Assembly: GCA_943788055.1 (NCBI GenBank)
Contig: CALSOU010000006.1
Location: forward strand, 186,001-250,000
Direction of reading: 5' to 3'
Length of the DNA: 64,000 bases
Source of the DNA: an uncultured Saprospiraceae bacterium
GTDB taxonomy: Bacteria > Bacteroidota > Bacteroidia > Chitinophagales > Saprospiraceae
Position numbers and translations under genes: made by a program. The notes under the pieces were generated by a model. It searched no databases. It was given only the letters and a program-made list of their open reading frames with translations, and was not told the DNA's origin. Below, in pieces: positions 38,062-47,362 of the stretch. Within the stretch, counting starts at the first letter, position 1. Each line of letters starts with the position of its first letter.

Positions 38062-38664
38062 ATGAGTTATAAAAAAACTGAAACATATGATGAGGCAACT
38101 ACGAGTTCTCTCATGAAGAATTACAAAGAAATAATCGGATTAGTAGGAGAGGATGTGAATAGGGAAGGTCTAATCAAAACACCAGAAAGAGCAGCTAAAG
38201 CAACTCAGTTTTTGACTCAAGGCTACTACCAAGATGCAAAGCAAGTTATTGAATCTGCCCTCTTTACTGAGGAATACAATGAGATGGTCATTGTAAAGGA
38301 TATTGAGTTTTATAGTCAATGTGAACATCATATGTTACCTTTCTTCGGAAAAGCTCATATTGCGTACATACCAAATAATAAGATAGTAGGTCTTAGTAAA
38401 TTACCACGAGTTGTAGATATATTTGCTCGTAGATTACAAGTACAAGAACGCTTGACACATGAAATACTTGATTGTATTCAAGAGGCTCTTAACCCACTAG
38501 GTGCAGCTATTGTAATCGAAGCTAGACACATGTGCATGATGATGCGTGGTGTTCAAAAACAAAGCTCTGTTACGACTTCATCGGCATTTACAGGTCAATT
38601 CAAGGAGTCAGAGACAAGAGCTGAATTCATGAAATTAATTCACGGGCCAGCGCGATGTATTTAA
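38062..38664 (+). CDS. folE: GTP cyclohydrolase I
   Basis: FolE opens tetrahydrofolate (and queuosine) synthesis by converting GTP to dihydroneopterin triphosphate. The zinc ligands Cys87 and His90 (CEHHMLPF) and Cys158 ([12 protein letters not shown]) are present. So are the substrate residues in [22 protein letters not shown]. The length of 200 residues is normal and the motif [10 protein letters not shown] near the C-terminus fits the family. The gene is on its own, in line with fabD 49 bp downstream. Confidence 0.96.
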   Translation: MSYKKTETYDEATTSSLMKNYKEIIGLVGEDVNREGLIKTPERAAKATQFLTQGYYQDAKQVIESALFTEEYNEMVIVKDIEFYSQCEHHMLPFFGKAHIAYIPNNKIVGLSKLPRVVDIFARRLQVQERLTHEILDCIQEALNPLGAAIVIEARHMCMMMRGVQKQSSVTTSSAFTGQFKESETRAEFMKLIHGPARCI

Positions 38665-38713
38665 ACTGCATCACATTTATAGTTAGCCCGATTTAAACAA
38701 AACGTCTAATACT

Positions 38714-39592
38714 ATGAAAGCGTATGTTTTTCCAGGCCAAGCTAGCCAATTCCCAGGGATGGGAAAAGATATGTTTGAGGGAAGTGATCAAGCGAAAGCT
38801 TTATTCCATCAAGCAGATGAAATTTTGGGTTTCGAAATTTCAAAAATAATGTTTGAGGGCACTGCCGAACAGTTAAAACAAACATCGGTTACACAGCCTG
38901 CAGTATTTTTGCACAGTGTCATAAAATCCATTTTAGCTGGTGATAGTTTCAACCCTGATGTAGTTGCTGGTCATTCTCTTGGTGAGTTTTCAGCTTTGGT
39001 TGCTGCTGGAGCGATGAGTTTTGAAGATGGCTTGAAACTTGTAAGTGAAAGAGCGAGGGCAATGCAAGACTCTTGTAATGAGGCTGAAAGTACGATGGCG
39101 GCAATTCTAGGTCTGGAGAATGAGATCGTTGAAGATGTATGTGCTTCTATTGACGAAGGTGTGATACCTGCCAATTATAATTGTCCTGGTCAATTGGTTA
39201 TCTCAGGGTCAATTCAAGGTGTAGATTTAGCTGTTCAGGCCCTCACTGAGAAAGGGGCTAGACGAGCACTAGTACTTCCAGTAAACGGTGCTTTTCATTC
39301 TCCATTTATGGAATCAGCTAAACTTCGATTAGAGAAAGCTATTGATGCGACAGAGTTCAAAAAGCCTATGTGTCCTATTTATCAGAATGTAGATGCAGCT
39401 TCACAGACAGATCCAGAGCAAATCAAAAAGAATTTAGTTAATCAACTTACCTCACCTGTAAGATGGACTCAGATAATGCTAAACATGATAAATGATGGCG
39501 TTACTTCTTTTGTTGAGGTTGGAGGTAATGGAAAAACGTTATCGGGTTTTGTAAAGAAAGTTAATAGATCTATTCCGACTGAGGCATTATAG
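38714..39592 (+). CDS. fabD: Malonyl-CoA:ACP transacylase FabD
   Basis: FabD moves malonyl groups from CoA to acyl carrier protein for fatty acid elongation. The N-terminus MKAYVFPGQASQFPGMG is diagnostic. The nucleophile elbow is GHSLGE with Ser88, the catalytic His is in NGAFHSPFM (about 197) and the GxQ-type oxyanion loop is PGQASQ. The length of 292 residues is normal. No other fab genes adjoin. Confidence 0.96.
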   Translation: MKAYVFPGQASQFPGMGKDMFEGSDQAKALFHQADEILGFEISKIMFEGTAEQLKQTSVTQPAVFLHSVIKSILAGDSFNPDVVAGHSLGEFSALVAAGAMSFEDGLKLVSERARAMQDSCNEAESTMAAILGLENEIVEDVCASIDEGVIPANYNCPGQLVISGSIQGVDLAVQALTEKGARRALVLPVNGAFHSPFMESAKLRLEKAIDATEFKKPMCPIYQNVDAASQTDPEQIKKNLVNQLTSPVRWTQIMLNMINDGVTSFVEVGGNGKTLSGFVKKVNRSIPTEAL

Positions 39593-39705
39593 CTACTTAC
39601 CCTAATTATGTGAGAATACAATTGAATTAGCTAAGCTGATTCGATGATAACTTTGTTTTAGGAGTTAAGATGTAATTTTTCTTATCTTTCAGTTGTTACT
39701 TACGT

Positions 39706-40260
39706 ATGAATGAAATTGATATTGGACAGATTTTAATATCGGAGCCCTTCATGGAAGATCCGAATTTCAAGCAAGCAGTGATTTTGATTTGCGATTATGT
39801 GCTTGAGCATGGAACTGTAGGCTTCATGCTAAATAAGCCAATTGACATGAAAGTTGACGAGCTTATAGATGATTTTCCTGACTTTGATGATAGCGTTTAT
39901 TTGGGAGGACCAGTAGGTCATGATACAATACACTACGTTCATACGCGTGGAGATATACTCGACGGTAGTGTAGAGATTAGAGATGGTCTATATTGGGGAG
40001 GAGATTTTGATAAATTAAAGTTTCTAATTGATACAAAAGTCATCACAAGTGAACATGTTAAATTCTTTGTTGGTTACAGTGGTTGGTCTCCGGGGCAGTT
40101 GTCAGATGAATTAAAAATGGGAAGTTGGGTTGTCGACGATATGGACAGCAACTATCTAATTAATATCTCTAGTGATGATTTATGGAAATCTTCTCTGACT
40201 AATATGAGTTCTTCGATGGCAATTATTGCTGAGATTCCTGATAAAGTTAATTTGAACTAA
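39706..40260 (+). CDS. YqgE/AlgH family protein
   Basis: The 184-residue protein belongs to UPF0301 (YqgE/AlgH). The family patterns are visible: GQILISEPFMEDPNFKQAVILIC at the start, GTVGFMLNKPI, the VYLGGPVG loop and FFVGYSGWSPGQLSDELK. The last is the most conserved segment, normally 'G.aGW.pGQLe.Ei....W'. Biochemical function is unknown; AlgH was linked to alginate regulation in Pseudomonas but this does not transfer. It ends 40 bp before the ABC-F promoter element. Confidence 0.93.
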   Translation: MNEIDIGQILISEPFMEDPNFKQAVILICDYVLEHGTVGFMLNKPIDMKVDELIDDFPDFDDSVYLGGPVGHDTIHYVHTRGDILDGSVEIRDGLYWGGDFDKLKFLIDTKVITSEHVKFFVGYSGWSPGQLSDELKMGSWVVDDMDSNYLINISSDDLWKSSLTNMSSSMAIIAEIPDKVNLN

Positions 40261-40270
40261 GATTCCTATG

Positions 40271-40284
40271 CTCTATTAATAGAG
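40271..40284. repeat. 14-bp perfect palindrome upstream of the ABC-F gene
   Basis: CTCTATTAATAGAG lies between the yqgE stop and the TAATTTTG element. It could be an operator or a weak hairpin; there is no T-tract. Confidence 0.4.
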
Positions 40285-40300
40285 AGCCGCAAAGATTATC

Positions 40301-40308
40301 TAATTTTG
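40301..40308 (+). promoter_or_regulatory. -7 element TAATTTTG, 4 nt before the ABC-F ATG
   Basis: A TAnnTTTG match ending at 40308, with the ATG at 40313. As for mnmA and dnaG, the expected transcription start coincides with the start codon. Confidence 0.6.
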
Positions 40309-40312
40309 CGCC

Positions 40313-42229
40313 ATGATTCAATTAACAGACATATTTATCAAGTACGGCGATCGTATTCTTTACGATTATATCAACTTCCGAGTTGAGAAAGGTGAGCGAA
40401 TTGGCCTAGTAGGGCGGAATGGTACAGGTAAGTCTACATTATTGAAAATCATTGCCGGAACGCAAAGCCCAGACGATGGATTAGTTGATATTTCCAAACA
40501 AGTAAAATTAGCCTTTTTAACTCAAGATCTTCCAGAGACCAAAAAACTTACGCTCAAAGAATTAGCACTATCTGCTTTTGAAGAAGCCAATAAGATTCAA
40601 GATGAAATTGATCTGATCAACAAGAAGCTTGAGAATATGACTGATAATCATCATATCGATATGAAAATCTTCGATCGATTGTCAGAATTGAATATGGCTT
40701 ATGATCTTTTAGGGGGACATAATATTGAGGGACATATTGAATTGGTTCTTTTGGGATTGGGATTCAAGCCAGAAGATTTTGAGAAGCAAATGCACATGTT
40801 CTCTGGTGGGTGGGCAATGCGAGCAGAGTTAGCTCGATTATTGCTTAGCTCTCCTGAAATTCTCCTTTTGGATGAGCCGACCAATCACTTAGATATCGAA
40901 TCTATACTTTGGCTGGAACAATATCTTTCTAAATCAAATATGACAATTATCGTGATTTCACACGATAAGACTTTTCTTTCCAATGTGTCAAATAAAACTG
41001 CTGAACTAGAATTCGGGAAAATGGAGGTTTATAAAGCTCCATATGATAAATATCTAGCTATTAAAGAGGAGAGAAGAGCGATTCAGATTTCAGCCTATAA
41101 GAATCAGCAAAAGGTTATTGCAGAAAAGGAACGAACTATCACTCGTTTCATGGCGAAAGCTACAAAGACGAAAATGGCTCAATCGATGAAAAAACAGCTT
41201 GACAAGCTTGAGCGCGTCGATGCTATTGATGATGAAGCGGCAACTATGAAAATTAGTTTCCCAATGGGAGCTAGATCAGGAAAAGTTGTCTTGAAAGCTG
41301 AGAATATTTCGAAAGCATATGGTGACAATCAAGTTCTTTCAAATATATCAATCCAAATTGACCAAGGAGAAAAAGTGGCCTTTGTGGGGCAGAATGGGCA
41401 GGGTAAAACAACACTTGTAAAGATTCTCACTAATCTAATACCCGCGGATTCAGGAGTTGTAAGTCTGGGACACAATGTCACGCCAAATTACTACGCGCAA
41501 AATCAAGCCGATAATCTTGATAACTCAAAAACACTTATACAAACACTTGAAGATGTTTCACCTCCTGAAATGAGAACCAAGTTAAGATCTGTTCTAGGTT
41601 CATTTCTTTTCTCCGGGGAAGACGCTGAGAAAAAAGTATCTGTTTTGTCTGGTGGTGAGCGAGCGAGGCTTGCTATGGCAATTATGGTTCTAAGACCGAG
41701 TAATCTGCTCATCATGGATGAGCCTACGAATCACCTTGATATGATTTCGAAGGAAGTTCTGAAGCAAGCAATAAAGCTTTTCGAGGGAACGGTAGTTATC
41801 GTTTCACACGATAGAGACTTCTTAGCGGACCTCTGTCATGTTGTATATGAATTCAGAGATCAAGAGATCAAACAGTATTTAGGTGATATCAACTATTTCT
41901 TAGAAAAACGGCAAACTGATTCTATGCGAGAAATAGAAAAGGTTAGTCTGAGTGAATCTTCTGCTCCAAAGCAAAAAAAGAAAATACATGCGAGTCGTGA
42001 TGAAGTTAAGAAGAAACGAAGATCATTACAGTATGTAGAGCGAGATATGGGAAAGTTGGAGAATCAAGCTAGAAAAATAGAATTGAAGATGGCGGATCCA
42101 GCGTTCTACTCTGAACCTTCTCACGAGGAAGTTATCAAAAAGTACCAAGGACTAAAGGACAAGATTCAACAAAAGATGACGGAATGGGAAGAAGTTGCAA
42201 TGTGGATCGAAGAGCACGATGAAGGATAG
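40313..42229 (+). CDS. ABC-F family ATPase
   Basis: This 638-residue soluble protein has two ABC cassettes and no membrane part, as in ABC-F translation factors (Uup/EttA/YheS type). Cassette 1: Walker A GRNGTGKST (34-42), signature FSGGWAMR, Walker B DEPTNHLD. Cassette 2: Walker A GQNGQGKTT (about 360), signature LSGGERAR, second DEPTNHLD. The linker between the cassettes (about 245-310) is charged and helical, and a coiled C-terminal extension (about 545-638) resembles the Uup domain. It likely acts on stalled ribosomes. The exact subfamily is not fixed, so no symbol is given. Confidence 0.92.
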   Translation: MIQLTDIFIKYGDRILYDYINFRVEKGERIGLVGRNGTGKSTLLKIIAGTQSPDDGLVDISKQVKLAFLTQDLPETKKLTLKELALSAFEEANKIQDEIDLINKKLENMTDNHHIDMKIFDRLSELNMAYDLLGGHNIEGHIELVLLGLGFKPEDFEKQMHMFSGGWAMRAELARLLLSSPEILLLDEPTNHLDIESILWLEQYLSKSNMTIIVISHDKTFLSNVSNKTAELEFGKMEVYKAPYDKYLAIKEERRAIQISAYKNQQKVIAEKERTITRFMAKATKTKMAQSMKKQLDKLERVDAIDDEAATMKISFPMGARSGKVVLKAENISKAYGDNQVLSNISIQIDQGEKVAFVGQNGQGKTTLVKILTNLIPADSGVVSLGHNVTPNYYAQNQADNLDNSKTLIQTLEDVSPPEMRTKLRSVLGSFLFSGEDAEKKVSVLSGGERARLAMAIMVLRPSNLLIMDEPTNHLDMISKEVLKQAIKLFEGTVVIVSHDRDFLADLCHVVYEFRDQEIKQYLGDINYFLEKRQTDSMREIEKVSLSESSAPKQKKKIHASRDEVKKKRRSLQYVERDMGKLENQARKIELKMADPAFYSEPSHEEVIKKYQGLKDKIQQKMTEWEEVAMWIEEHDEG

Positions 42230-42235
42230 TAGATT

Positions 42236-42961
42236 CTACATATCCCATTTTTCTATTTGATTCCAGCATGCTCTTATATCTTTGGGTAGGTCAGCAGTGA
42301 ACTTCAGCTTTTCTTCTGTTCTAGGATGTACGATTTCTAGAGAGTATGCATGCAACGCTGCTCTCTTCATCAGTGACTCTTCTTGGCTTGAGTGCTTACT
42401 TGAAGTATACTTTTTTTTGAAGCTGCTCAAATAAACTTCCGGGTTCTTATTGTACAAAATGTCACCTAGGATGGGATGTCCTATAGAAGCCATATGCACA
42501 CGAATCTGGTGCATTCGACCAGTTTCAATCAGCACCAAATTTTTGCAGTATCGCTTCGAATTTGCTAAGCTTTTGTAATGAGATATTGCTTTTTTGCCTT
42601 CGTGGTTAATTCGTACTGTTTTTGACCTTGAATCGTGTAGAATCGGTTTATTGATTTCTTCCCAATTTTCCCCGGTATTTCCTTTAGATAGACATATATA
42701 CTCCTTAGTCACTATACGATTTAGAAACTGATGATTGAGAGCCTTATGAGCCGCTTCATTTTTGGCAAGGATAACGATGCCGCTAGTCTCTCTATCTATT
42801 CTATGTATTATAAAAATGTCACTCTCAAGCTGAGTCTCTAACATTTGCTTTAGACTCAAAGGTCTTCCACTTCTTGTAGGAATGACGGTTATGCCACTGG
42901 ACTTATTTACAACAATAATATCCTCATCCTGAAAGATGATTTGGAATTTAGACTTTGCCAT
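42236..42961 (-). CDS. RluA-family pseudouridine synthase
   Basis: The 241-residue enzyme isomerises uridines in rRNA or tRNA. The catalytic motif HRIDRETSG (53-61) holds Asp56. The sequence also has the family's RMHQIRVHMASIGHPILGD and the C-terminal LHAYSLEIVHPRT. It lacks an S4 domain, as in RluA rather than RluC/D. Its ATG lies 14 bp inside the end of the upstream RibF-GT2 gene, so translation is probably coupled. The target nucleotide cannot be told. Confidence 0.9.
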   Translation of the reverse strand: MAKSKFQIIFQDEDIIVVNKSSGITVIPTRSGRPLSLKQMLETQLESDIFIIHRIDRETSGIVILAKNEAAHKALNHQFLNRIVTKEYICLSKGNTGENWEEINKPILHDSRSKTVRINHEGKKAISHYKSLANSKRYCKNLVLIETGRMHQIRVHMASIGHPILGDILYNKNPEVYLSSFKKKYTSSKHSSQEESLMKRAALHAYSLEIVHPRTEEKLKFTADLPKDIRACWNQIEKWDM

Positions 42962-44951
42962 TAAAACTTAGATTTTGAAATGTCTTCTTTCCGAAAATAA
43001 AAAACGACGCAACGATACTTTTGGGATACATTCCACTCATATTACTTGTACCAATTCGGATCTTGTCGATATGTAATTTTAGTTTTTTTCGTTGTTTAAG
43101 TATTTTAAGGAAACGAGGAAAAATATACCAATGCGCTCTAGCAACACTAATCGCGTTTTTAAATTTACCACCAACTAACATTTGGGCGGCAGCCAAACCA
43201 TCTAAGAAGAGACGAATAATGAATTTTAGAAACCAAAATCTCGATTCATCATTTTTTATCAAAGTTGTTAGGTTATTTCTGAAGTTGAGATAGGTTTTGT
43301 TGGGCGACTCGTATGCCAAAGTACCTCCGCCTAGATGAAATACATGTGTTCCTGGAGCTACCATTACTTTGTATCCTGCTCGTTTCATTCGCCAGCATAA
43401 ATCGATTTCTTCTTGGTGAGCAAAAAAATCACTGTCAAGACCATTTAGACTGTCATAAACTGATTTGCGAACTACCATAGTGGCACCACTAGCCCAGAAT
43501 ACTTCTGCAGGTCTATCGTATTGACCTTTGTCCACCTCTAGGTGATCAAAGATTCTACCACGACAGAAAGGATATCCCAAAACATCCATTAAACCTCCCG
43601 CCGCACCAGCGTATTCAAACTTTTCTGGATCTTCGATAGATCTGATTTTTGGAGAAACAGCAGCGATTGTCTCATCTGCCTCCATTAAATCAAGTATCGG
43701 ATCAAGCCAATTAATAGTACATCTAATATCAGAATTCATCAAAACGATGTATTTGTAGTCTAGCTGCCTAAGTGCTTGGTTGTAGCCACCAGCAAAACCA
43801 TAGTTTTCTGTAAATTCTATTATCTTATACTCCGGTTGCCACTCCTTTACATAATTAACTGATTCGTCCATTGATGCATTGTCAATGAAAAGATAGTCAA
43901 TAGGTCGATCCGTGGAATGTAATGTTGATGGAAGATACTTCTCTAGAATTTCTTCGCCATTGTAGTTTAGTATTGCAATTGCGGTGTCTGGATAAGAACG
44001 TTCGTATGAATTTTGCTTAAGTATTTTTCGCGAGTTGATTTCATCTTTTGAAAGCTGTGACTTCAATTCTTCAATACTGTCAAATTTAACATCATCTCGA
44101 ATGTAATCTACAAGCTCAACCCTTATGTCACTGCCATAAATGTCTTGATCGAAGTCAAAAATATGCACCTCGATGGTTTGACGAAATTTATTATGCATCG
44201 TTGGTTTGTTACCGATGTATAACATTCCACCAAATTCTCCTTGCTCAAGAAATACCTTTGCAGCGTATATTCCAGCTATAGGTAGCAGTTTGAATTCATT
44301 ATCAACATCGATATTAGCAGTGTTATATCCGATCTTTTGACCAACCTGCTCCCCGTATACAACCTTACCGGATATCATGAAAGGATAATTCAAATAGTCG
44401 TTTGCAAGCGTAATTTCATTATTCAAGATCGCTTTTCTCACCTTGGTGCTACTTACCGTAATATCTTCAAGATCTTCTTTTTCTATTTCAATAGTTTTGA
44501 AGTTGAATTTCTCTTCGTAGGATTTCAAGAAGTTTAAATCACCTTGTCGGTTGAGCCCGAAACGATGATCGTAGCCAATGACAATGTACGAGGGCTTAAA
44601 TTTTCCGTAAAGAAATTTTTCAATGTATTCTTCTGGATGCTGCTGAGAAAATTCAATCGAAAACGGAACAACAACTACATGATCGACACCGAATTTTTCA
44701 AAGAGCGAAAGTTTCTCGTCCAAGGAGGTTATCAATTGAAGCGAATTATCATCAGGGTAAATTACCTGACGAGGATGCGGGTGGAATGTAATTATGACAC
44801 TCTCGCCTTGGATTTCGGTTGCAAGTGCTTTAATCCTTCTTATGATCTTTTGATGCCCAATATGGACACCATCGAATGAACCTATAGTCAAAACGGACTT
44901 GGTAAACGCTGGTAGGTTGTTTAGATCTTGGTGGACGTGCATGTTTTTCAC
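42948..44951 (-). CDS. ribF: Fusion: riboflavin kinase/FAD synthetase (RibF) + family 2 glycosyltransferase
   Basis: The 667-residue reading frame joins two usually separate proteins. Residues 1-311 are a complete RibF: FAD synthetase motifs TIGSFDGVHIGHQKII (22-37), FHPHPRQV and IGYDHRFG (125-132), and a riboflavin kinase domain with GQKIGYNTANI (204-214) and the catalytic-acid region TIEVHIFDFD. After a 10-residue linker, residues 322-667 form a GT2 enzyme: AIAILNYNG, FIDNASMDES, the DXD-like MNSDI, FWASGATMVVRKS and DLCWRMKRAGYKV, then a hydrophobic C-terminal part. No ATG, GTG or TTG occurs at the junction (about 43985-44020), so the GT is not separately started there. RibF alone accounts for the gene symbol. 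The stop overlaps rluA. Confidence 0.88.
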   Translation of the reverse strand: MKNMHVHQDLNNLPAFTKSVLTIGSFDGVHIGHQKIIRRIKALATEIQGESVIITFHPHPRQVIYPDDNSLQLITSLDEKLSLFEKFGVDHVVVVPFSIEFSQQHPEEYIEKFLYGKFKPSYIVIGYDHRFGLNRQGDLNFLKSYEEKFNFKTIEIEKEDLEDITVSSTKVRKAILNNEITLANDYLNYPFMISGKVVYGEQVGQKIGYNTANIDVDNEFKLLPIAGIYAAKVFLEQGEFGGMLYIGNKPTMHNKFRQTIEVHIFDFDQDIYGSDIRVELVDYIRDDVKFDSIEELKSQLSKDEINSRKILKQNSYERSYPDTAIAILNYNGEEILEKYLPSTLHSTDRPIDYLFIDNASMDESVNYVKEWQPEYKIIEFTENYGFAGGYNQALRQLDYKYIVLMNSDIRCTINWLDPILDLMEADETIAAVSPKIRSIEDPEKFEYAGAAGGLMDVLGYPFCRGRIFDHLEVDKGQYDRPAEVFWASGATMVVRKSVYDSLNGLDSDFFAHQEEIDLCWRMKRAGYKVMVAPGTHVFHLGGGTLAYESPNKTYLNFRNNLTTLIKNDESRFWFLKFIIRLFLDGLAAAQMLVGGKFKNAISVARAHWYIFPRFLKILKQRKKLKLHIDKIRIGTSNMSGMYPKSIVASFFIFGKKTFQNLSFNGKV

Positions 44952-45183
44952 AGAATTATATCGTAAAAGTACGAAAACTAATCAATGATGAAGCGAGTCC
45001 CTAGTTGTCTTATTTTTGGTGGAGTTTCAATTGAGAAATGGAAATTTTGTACTCTTGGGAGTCAATTTGTACAAGGAGAAATCATAGTCTCCAAAAGCTC
45101 TAGTGATTAATACTGTCGAGAGTTTTATGACTTGAAAGTAATTGGCTGAAAACCTTGCGATTAATTAAGTTCAGCGACGGAGT

Positions 45184-45555
45184 TTATTCACTTTCTCGAT
45201 TTACTTCCTCAAAAGAGAATGCTGGCGTACAAATCGAAACATATTCACATTCTTCATCAAAGGGATTTGAATACCGCACTCGATTATTTGCAAGGATTTT
45301 AATCGATTCGCCTGCTTTGAGAATTATTGTTTCATCAGCGATTTCAATTTGCTTTCTGCCTCTGACAAGCATTGTATATTCATCGAATGTTGGACTCTGG
45401 AAAGGCTCTTTCCACCCTGGGGGAGCAACCATGTGAGCAATACTCAAATTCTGATTTTTATCTGTTGCATTTCCAACATGTTCTGCAATGTATTTACCGT
45501 CGTCTGTAGGAACAATAAAGGGTGCATTCTGAAGAACATAGCTAAGTTTTTTCAT
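45184..45555 (-). CDS. Cupin-domain protein
   Basis: The 123-residue single-domain protein has a cupin core with APPGWKEPFQSPTFDEYTMLVRG-type strands (I quote only the framework: Pro-Gly turn, DEYTMLVRGRKQIE and KAGESIKILAN). The usual metal-binding histidines of motif 1 are replaced (WKEPFQSPTFDEY), so metal binding is uncertain. It follows the response regulator gene by 6 nt and is probably co-expressed with the two-component system. The ligand is unknown. Confidence 0.75.
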   Translation of the reverse strand: MKKLSYVLQNAPFIVPTDDGKYIAEHVGNATDKNQNLSIAHMVAPPGWKEPFQSPTFDEYTMLVRGRKQIEIADETIILKAGESIKILANNRVRYSNPFDEECEYVSICTPAFSFEEVNRESE

Positions 45556-45561
45556 AGTATT

Positions 45562-46245
45562 TTATTCGACAAATTTGTATCCAACACCTCTGACAGAGAT
45601 AAAATGAGTAGGTGCTGATGGGGTCTTTTCAAAGTTTTTGCGGAGCATCAAGATAAAATTATCGATGGTGCGAGTTGATGGAATTACGTCGTAACCCCAA
45701 ACCGCTTGAAGAATATCTTTTCTGCTTACAACCTGATTCTTGCGCTCGAGAAATAGTCTGATGAGCATGACTTCCTTCTTGGTCAACTTAAACTTTCCTT
45801 TTGGTCCAGTAGCTTCGTAAGTTGTAAAATTGATATGATTACCATCAAAACGATACTCTTCCATATCGGATTTTAGTTCTTCAATAGACCTTTGAAGTAG
45901 CTTTTGTATCCTTAATAGTAATTCTTCAAGAACGAAGGGCTTAGTAAGATAATCGTCTGCTCCCTTTTTTAAGCCGTTAATTCGATCATCTGCTTCAGAT
46001 CTCGCCGATAGAATGAGAATAGGAATTGTATGGTTTGTCAATCTAATTTGCTCACAAACCTCAATACCATTCATAGAAGGAAGCATAACATCCAAAATTG
46101 CAAGATCAAAACGTTCTGCTTTGAAGGTCTCCAATGCTTTTTTACCGTCGGCAACTGCCACCACTTCATAACCTTCTATTTCTAGATTGATTTTAATCAA
46201 ATCAGAAATACTCTTTTCGTCCTCTACTAGTAATATTCTTATCAT
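45562..46245 (-). CDS. OmpR-family response regulator
   Basis: The 227-residue regulator has a receiver domain with Asp9/Glu8, phospho-acceptor Asp52 (LAILDVMLPSMNG) and the conserved Lys in YLTKPF. The winged-helix DNA-binding domain (about 130-227) shows KLTKKEVMLIRLFLERKN and VWGYDVIPSTRTID with the final VRGVGYKFVE, typical of OmpR/PhoB. Its ATG overlaps the stop of the histidine kinase gene (ATGA). Confidence 0.95.
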   Translation of the reverse strand: MIRILLVEDEKSISDLIKINLEIEGYEVVAVADGKKALETFKAERFDLAILDVMLPSMNGIEVCEQIRLTNHTIPILILSARSEADDRINGLKKGADDYLTKPFVLEELLLRIQKLLQRSIEELKSDMEEYRFDGNHINFTTYEATGPKGKFKLTKKEVMLIRLFLERKNQVVSRKDILQAVWGYDVIPSTRTIDNFILMLRKNFEKTPSAPTHFISVRGVGYKFVE

Positions 46246-47189
46246 GATATATTCATTTCTACTTGAAACACTGAACCGCTAGGTGTGTTGTCTTGAATTG
46301 TAACTTTTCCTTGATTTTTGTCTACTATTTGTTTGACGATGAACAGTCCTAAACCTGTCCCCGTTGATTTCCTGGTTTCTTCGCTTCCAACTCGGTAAAA
46401 ACGCTTAAAAATTGCTTGCTTTTCATTTGGCGCAATCCCAGGGCCTTCATCACTTACCGTCAGTCTAAATATCTTGTCTTCAAGCGAGAGCTTGACTTCG
46501 ACGTGTGATTCACTGTATTTTAAGGCATTTTCAATCAGGTTTTTAGCAATCTTCAAAACACCATTAATGTCTATATCTATTGATCTACCTTGAGTATCTT
46601 CAGTAGTGACGGTGTAGGTGACTCGTCCTTCATCTAGTGTAGCAGATCGTTGATGCTTAATATAGTTTAATGATTCGACTAGAGTAGTCGTGTGTTTTTC
46701 AACATTGTATTTGTGATCAATTGACGTCGCATCAAGGATATTATCTAATTGTTTGTGTAAACGATCAACTTCAGTTATTCCGTTATCTGAAATTATCAGG
46801 TTTTGATTTCTTGAAAGGTCGCGTTTTTTGATTGTTTCTAATGCTAGTTTGATGGATGCCAGAGGAGATTTAAGTTCATGTGTTACAGCTAAAAGGAAGT
46901 TATTCTGTCTTTCCGTATTTTTAAGGTCTCGTTTATAAATAATCCACATGAGTGTGATACCTACAATCAATGCAAGACCAAAGACAAAACCTTCAGCTAT
47001 GATCATGTTCCTTTGGCGATAATGTTCCTCCTCTAAAGTAGTTAGAGCCTCACTTTCTTCAATTCCAGTAATAATATATATGCTTTGCTGCTGATTGTAA
47101 ATGATTTCATTTTTACTGTACAATAGGTAAGTCCACCAACAGAGGGCAGCTAACATATACAGCACAATTACAAAAGGGGCAAACTTCAT
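46242..47189 (-). CDS. Membrane sensor histidine kinase
   Basis: The 315-residue kinase has two membrane segments (about 5-24 and 66-85) enclosing a short periplasmic loop, then a HisKA domain with His104 in VTHELKSPLASIK. The HATPase domain shows N-box NLIENALKYS, G1 DEGPGI and G2 GTGLGLFIV. It lacks a HAMP domain. It is first in an operon with the OmpR regulator and the cupin gene, divergent from the HU/SPOR gene. The signal is unknown. Confidence 0.94.
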   Translation of the reverse strand: MKFAPFVIVLYMLAALCWWTYLLYSKNEIIYNQQQSIYIITGIEESEALTTLEEEHYRQRNMIIAEGFVFGLALIVGITLMWIIYKRDLKNTERQNNFLLAVTHELKSPLASIKLALETIKKRDLSRNQNLIISDNGITEVDRLHKQLDNILDATSIDHKYNVEKHTTTLVESLNYIKHQRSATLDEGRVTYTVTTEDTQGRSIDIDINGVLKIAKNLIENALKYSESHVEVKLSLEDKIFRLTVSDEGPGIAPNEKQAIFKRFYRVGSEETRKSTGTGLGLFIVKQIVDKNQGKVTIQDNTPSGSVFQVEMNIS

Positions 47190-47335
47190 TGTAATAAATT
47201 TTTACTGCAAAAGTCAGCAATAATCAAAGCATTGTACTAACACTTGTGAATTGTTTACCAAAACTTTACACATTACTCCTTTGATTATGTAGTTAGGATG
47301 GCAAGTCGACAACTTAATTTGAGTAATAAAAAGCT

Positions 47336-47343
47336 TACTTTTG
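47336..47343 (+). promoter_or_regulatory. -7 element TACTTTTG for the HU/SPOR gene
   Basis: A TAnnTTTG match 19 nt before the GTG start at 47363. Confidence 0.5.
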
Positions 47344-47362
47344 CTGTAACAAATACGTTTTT

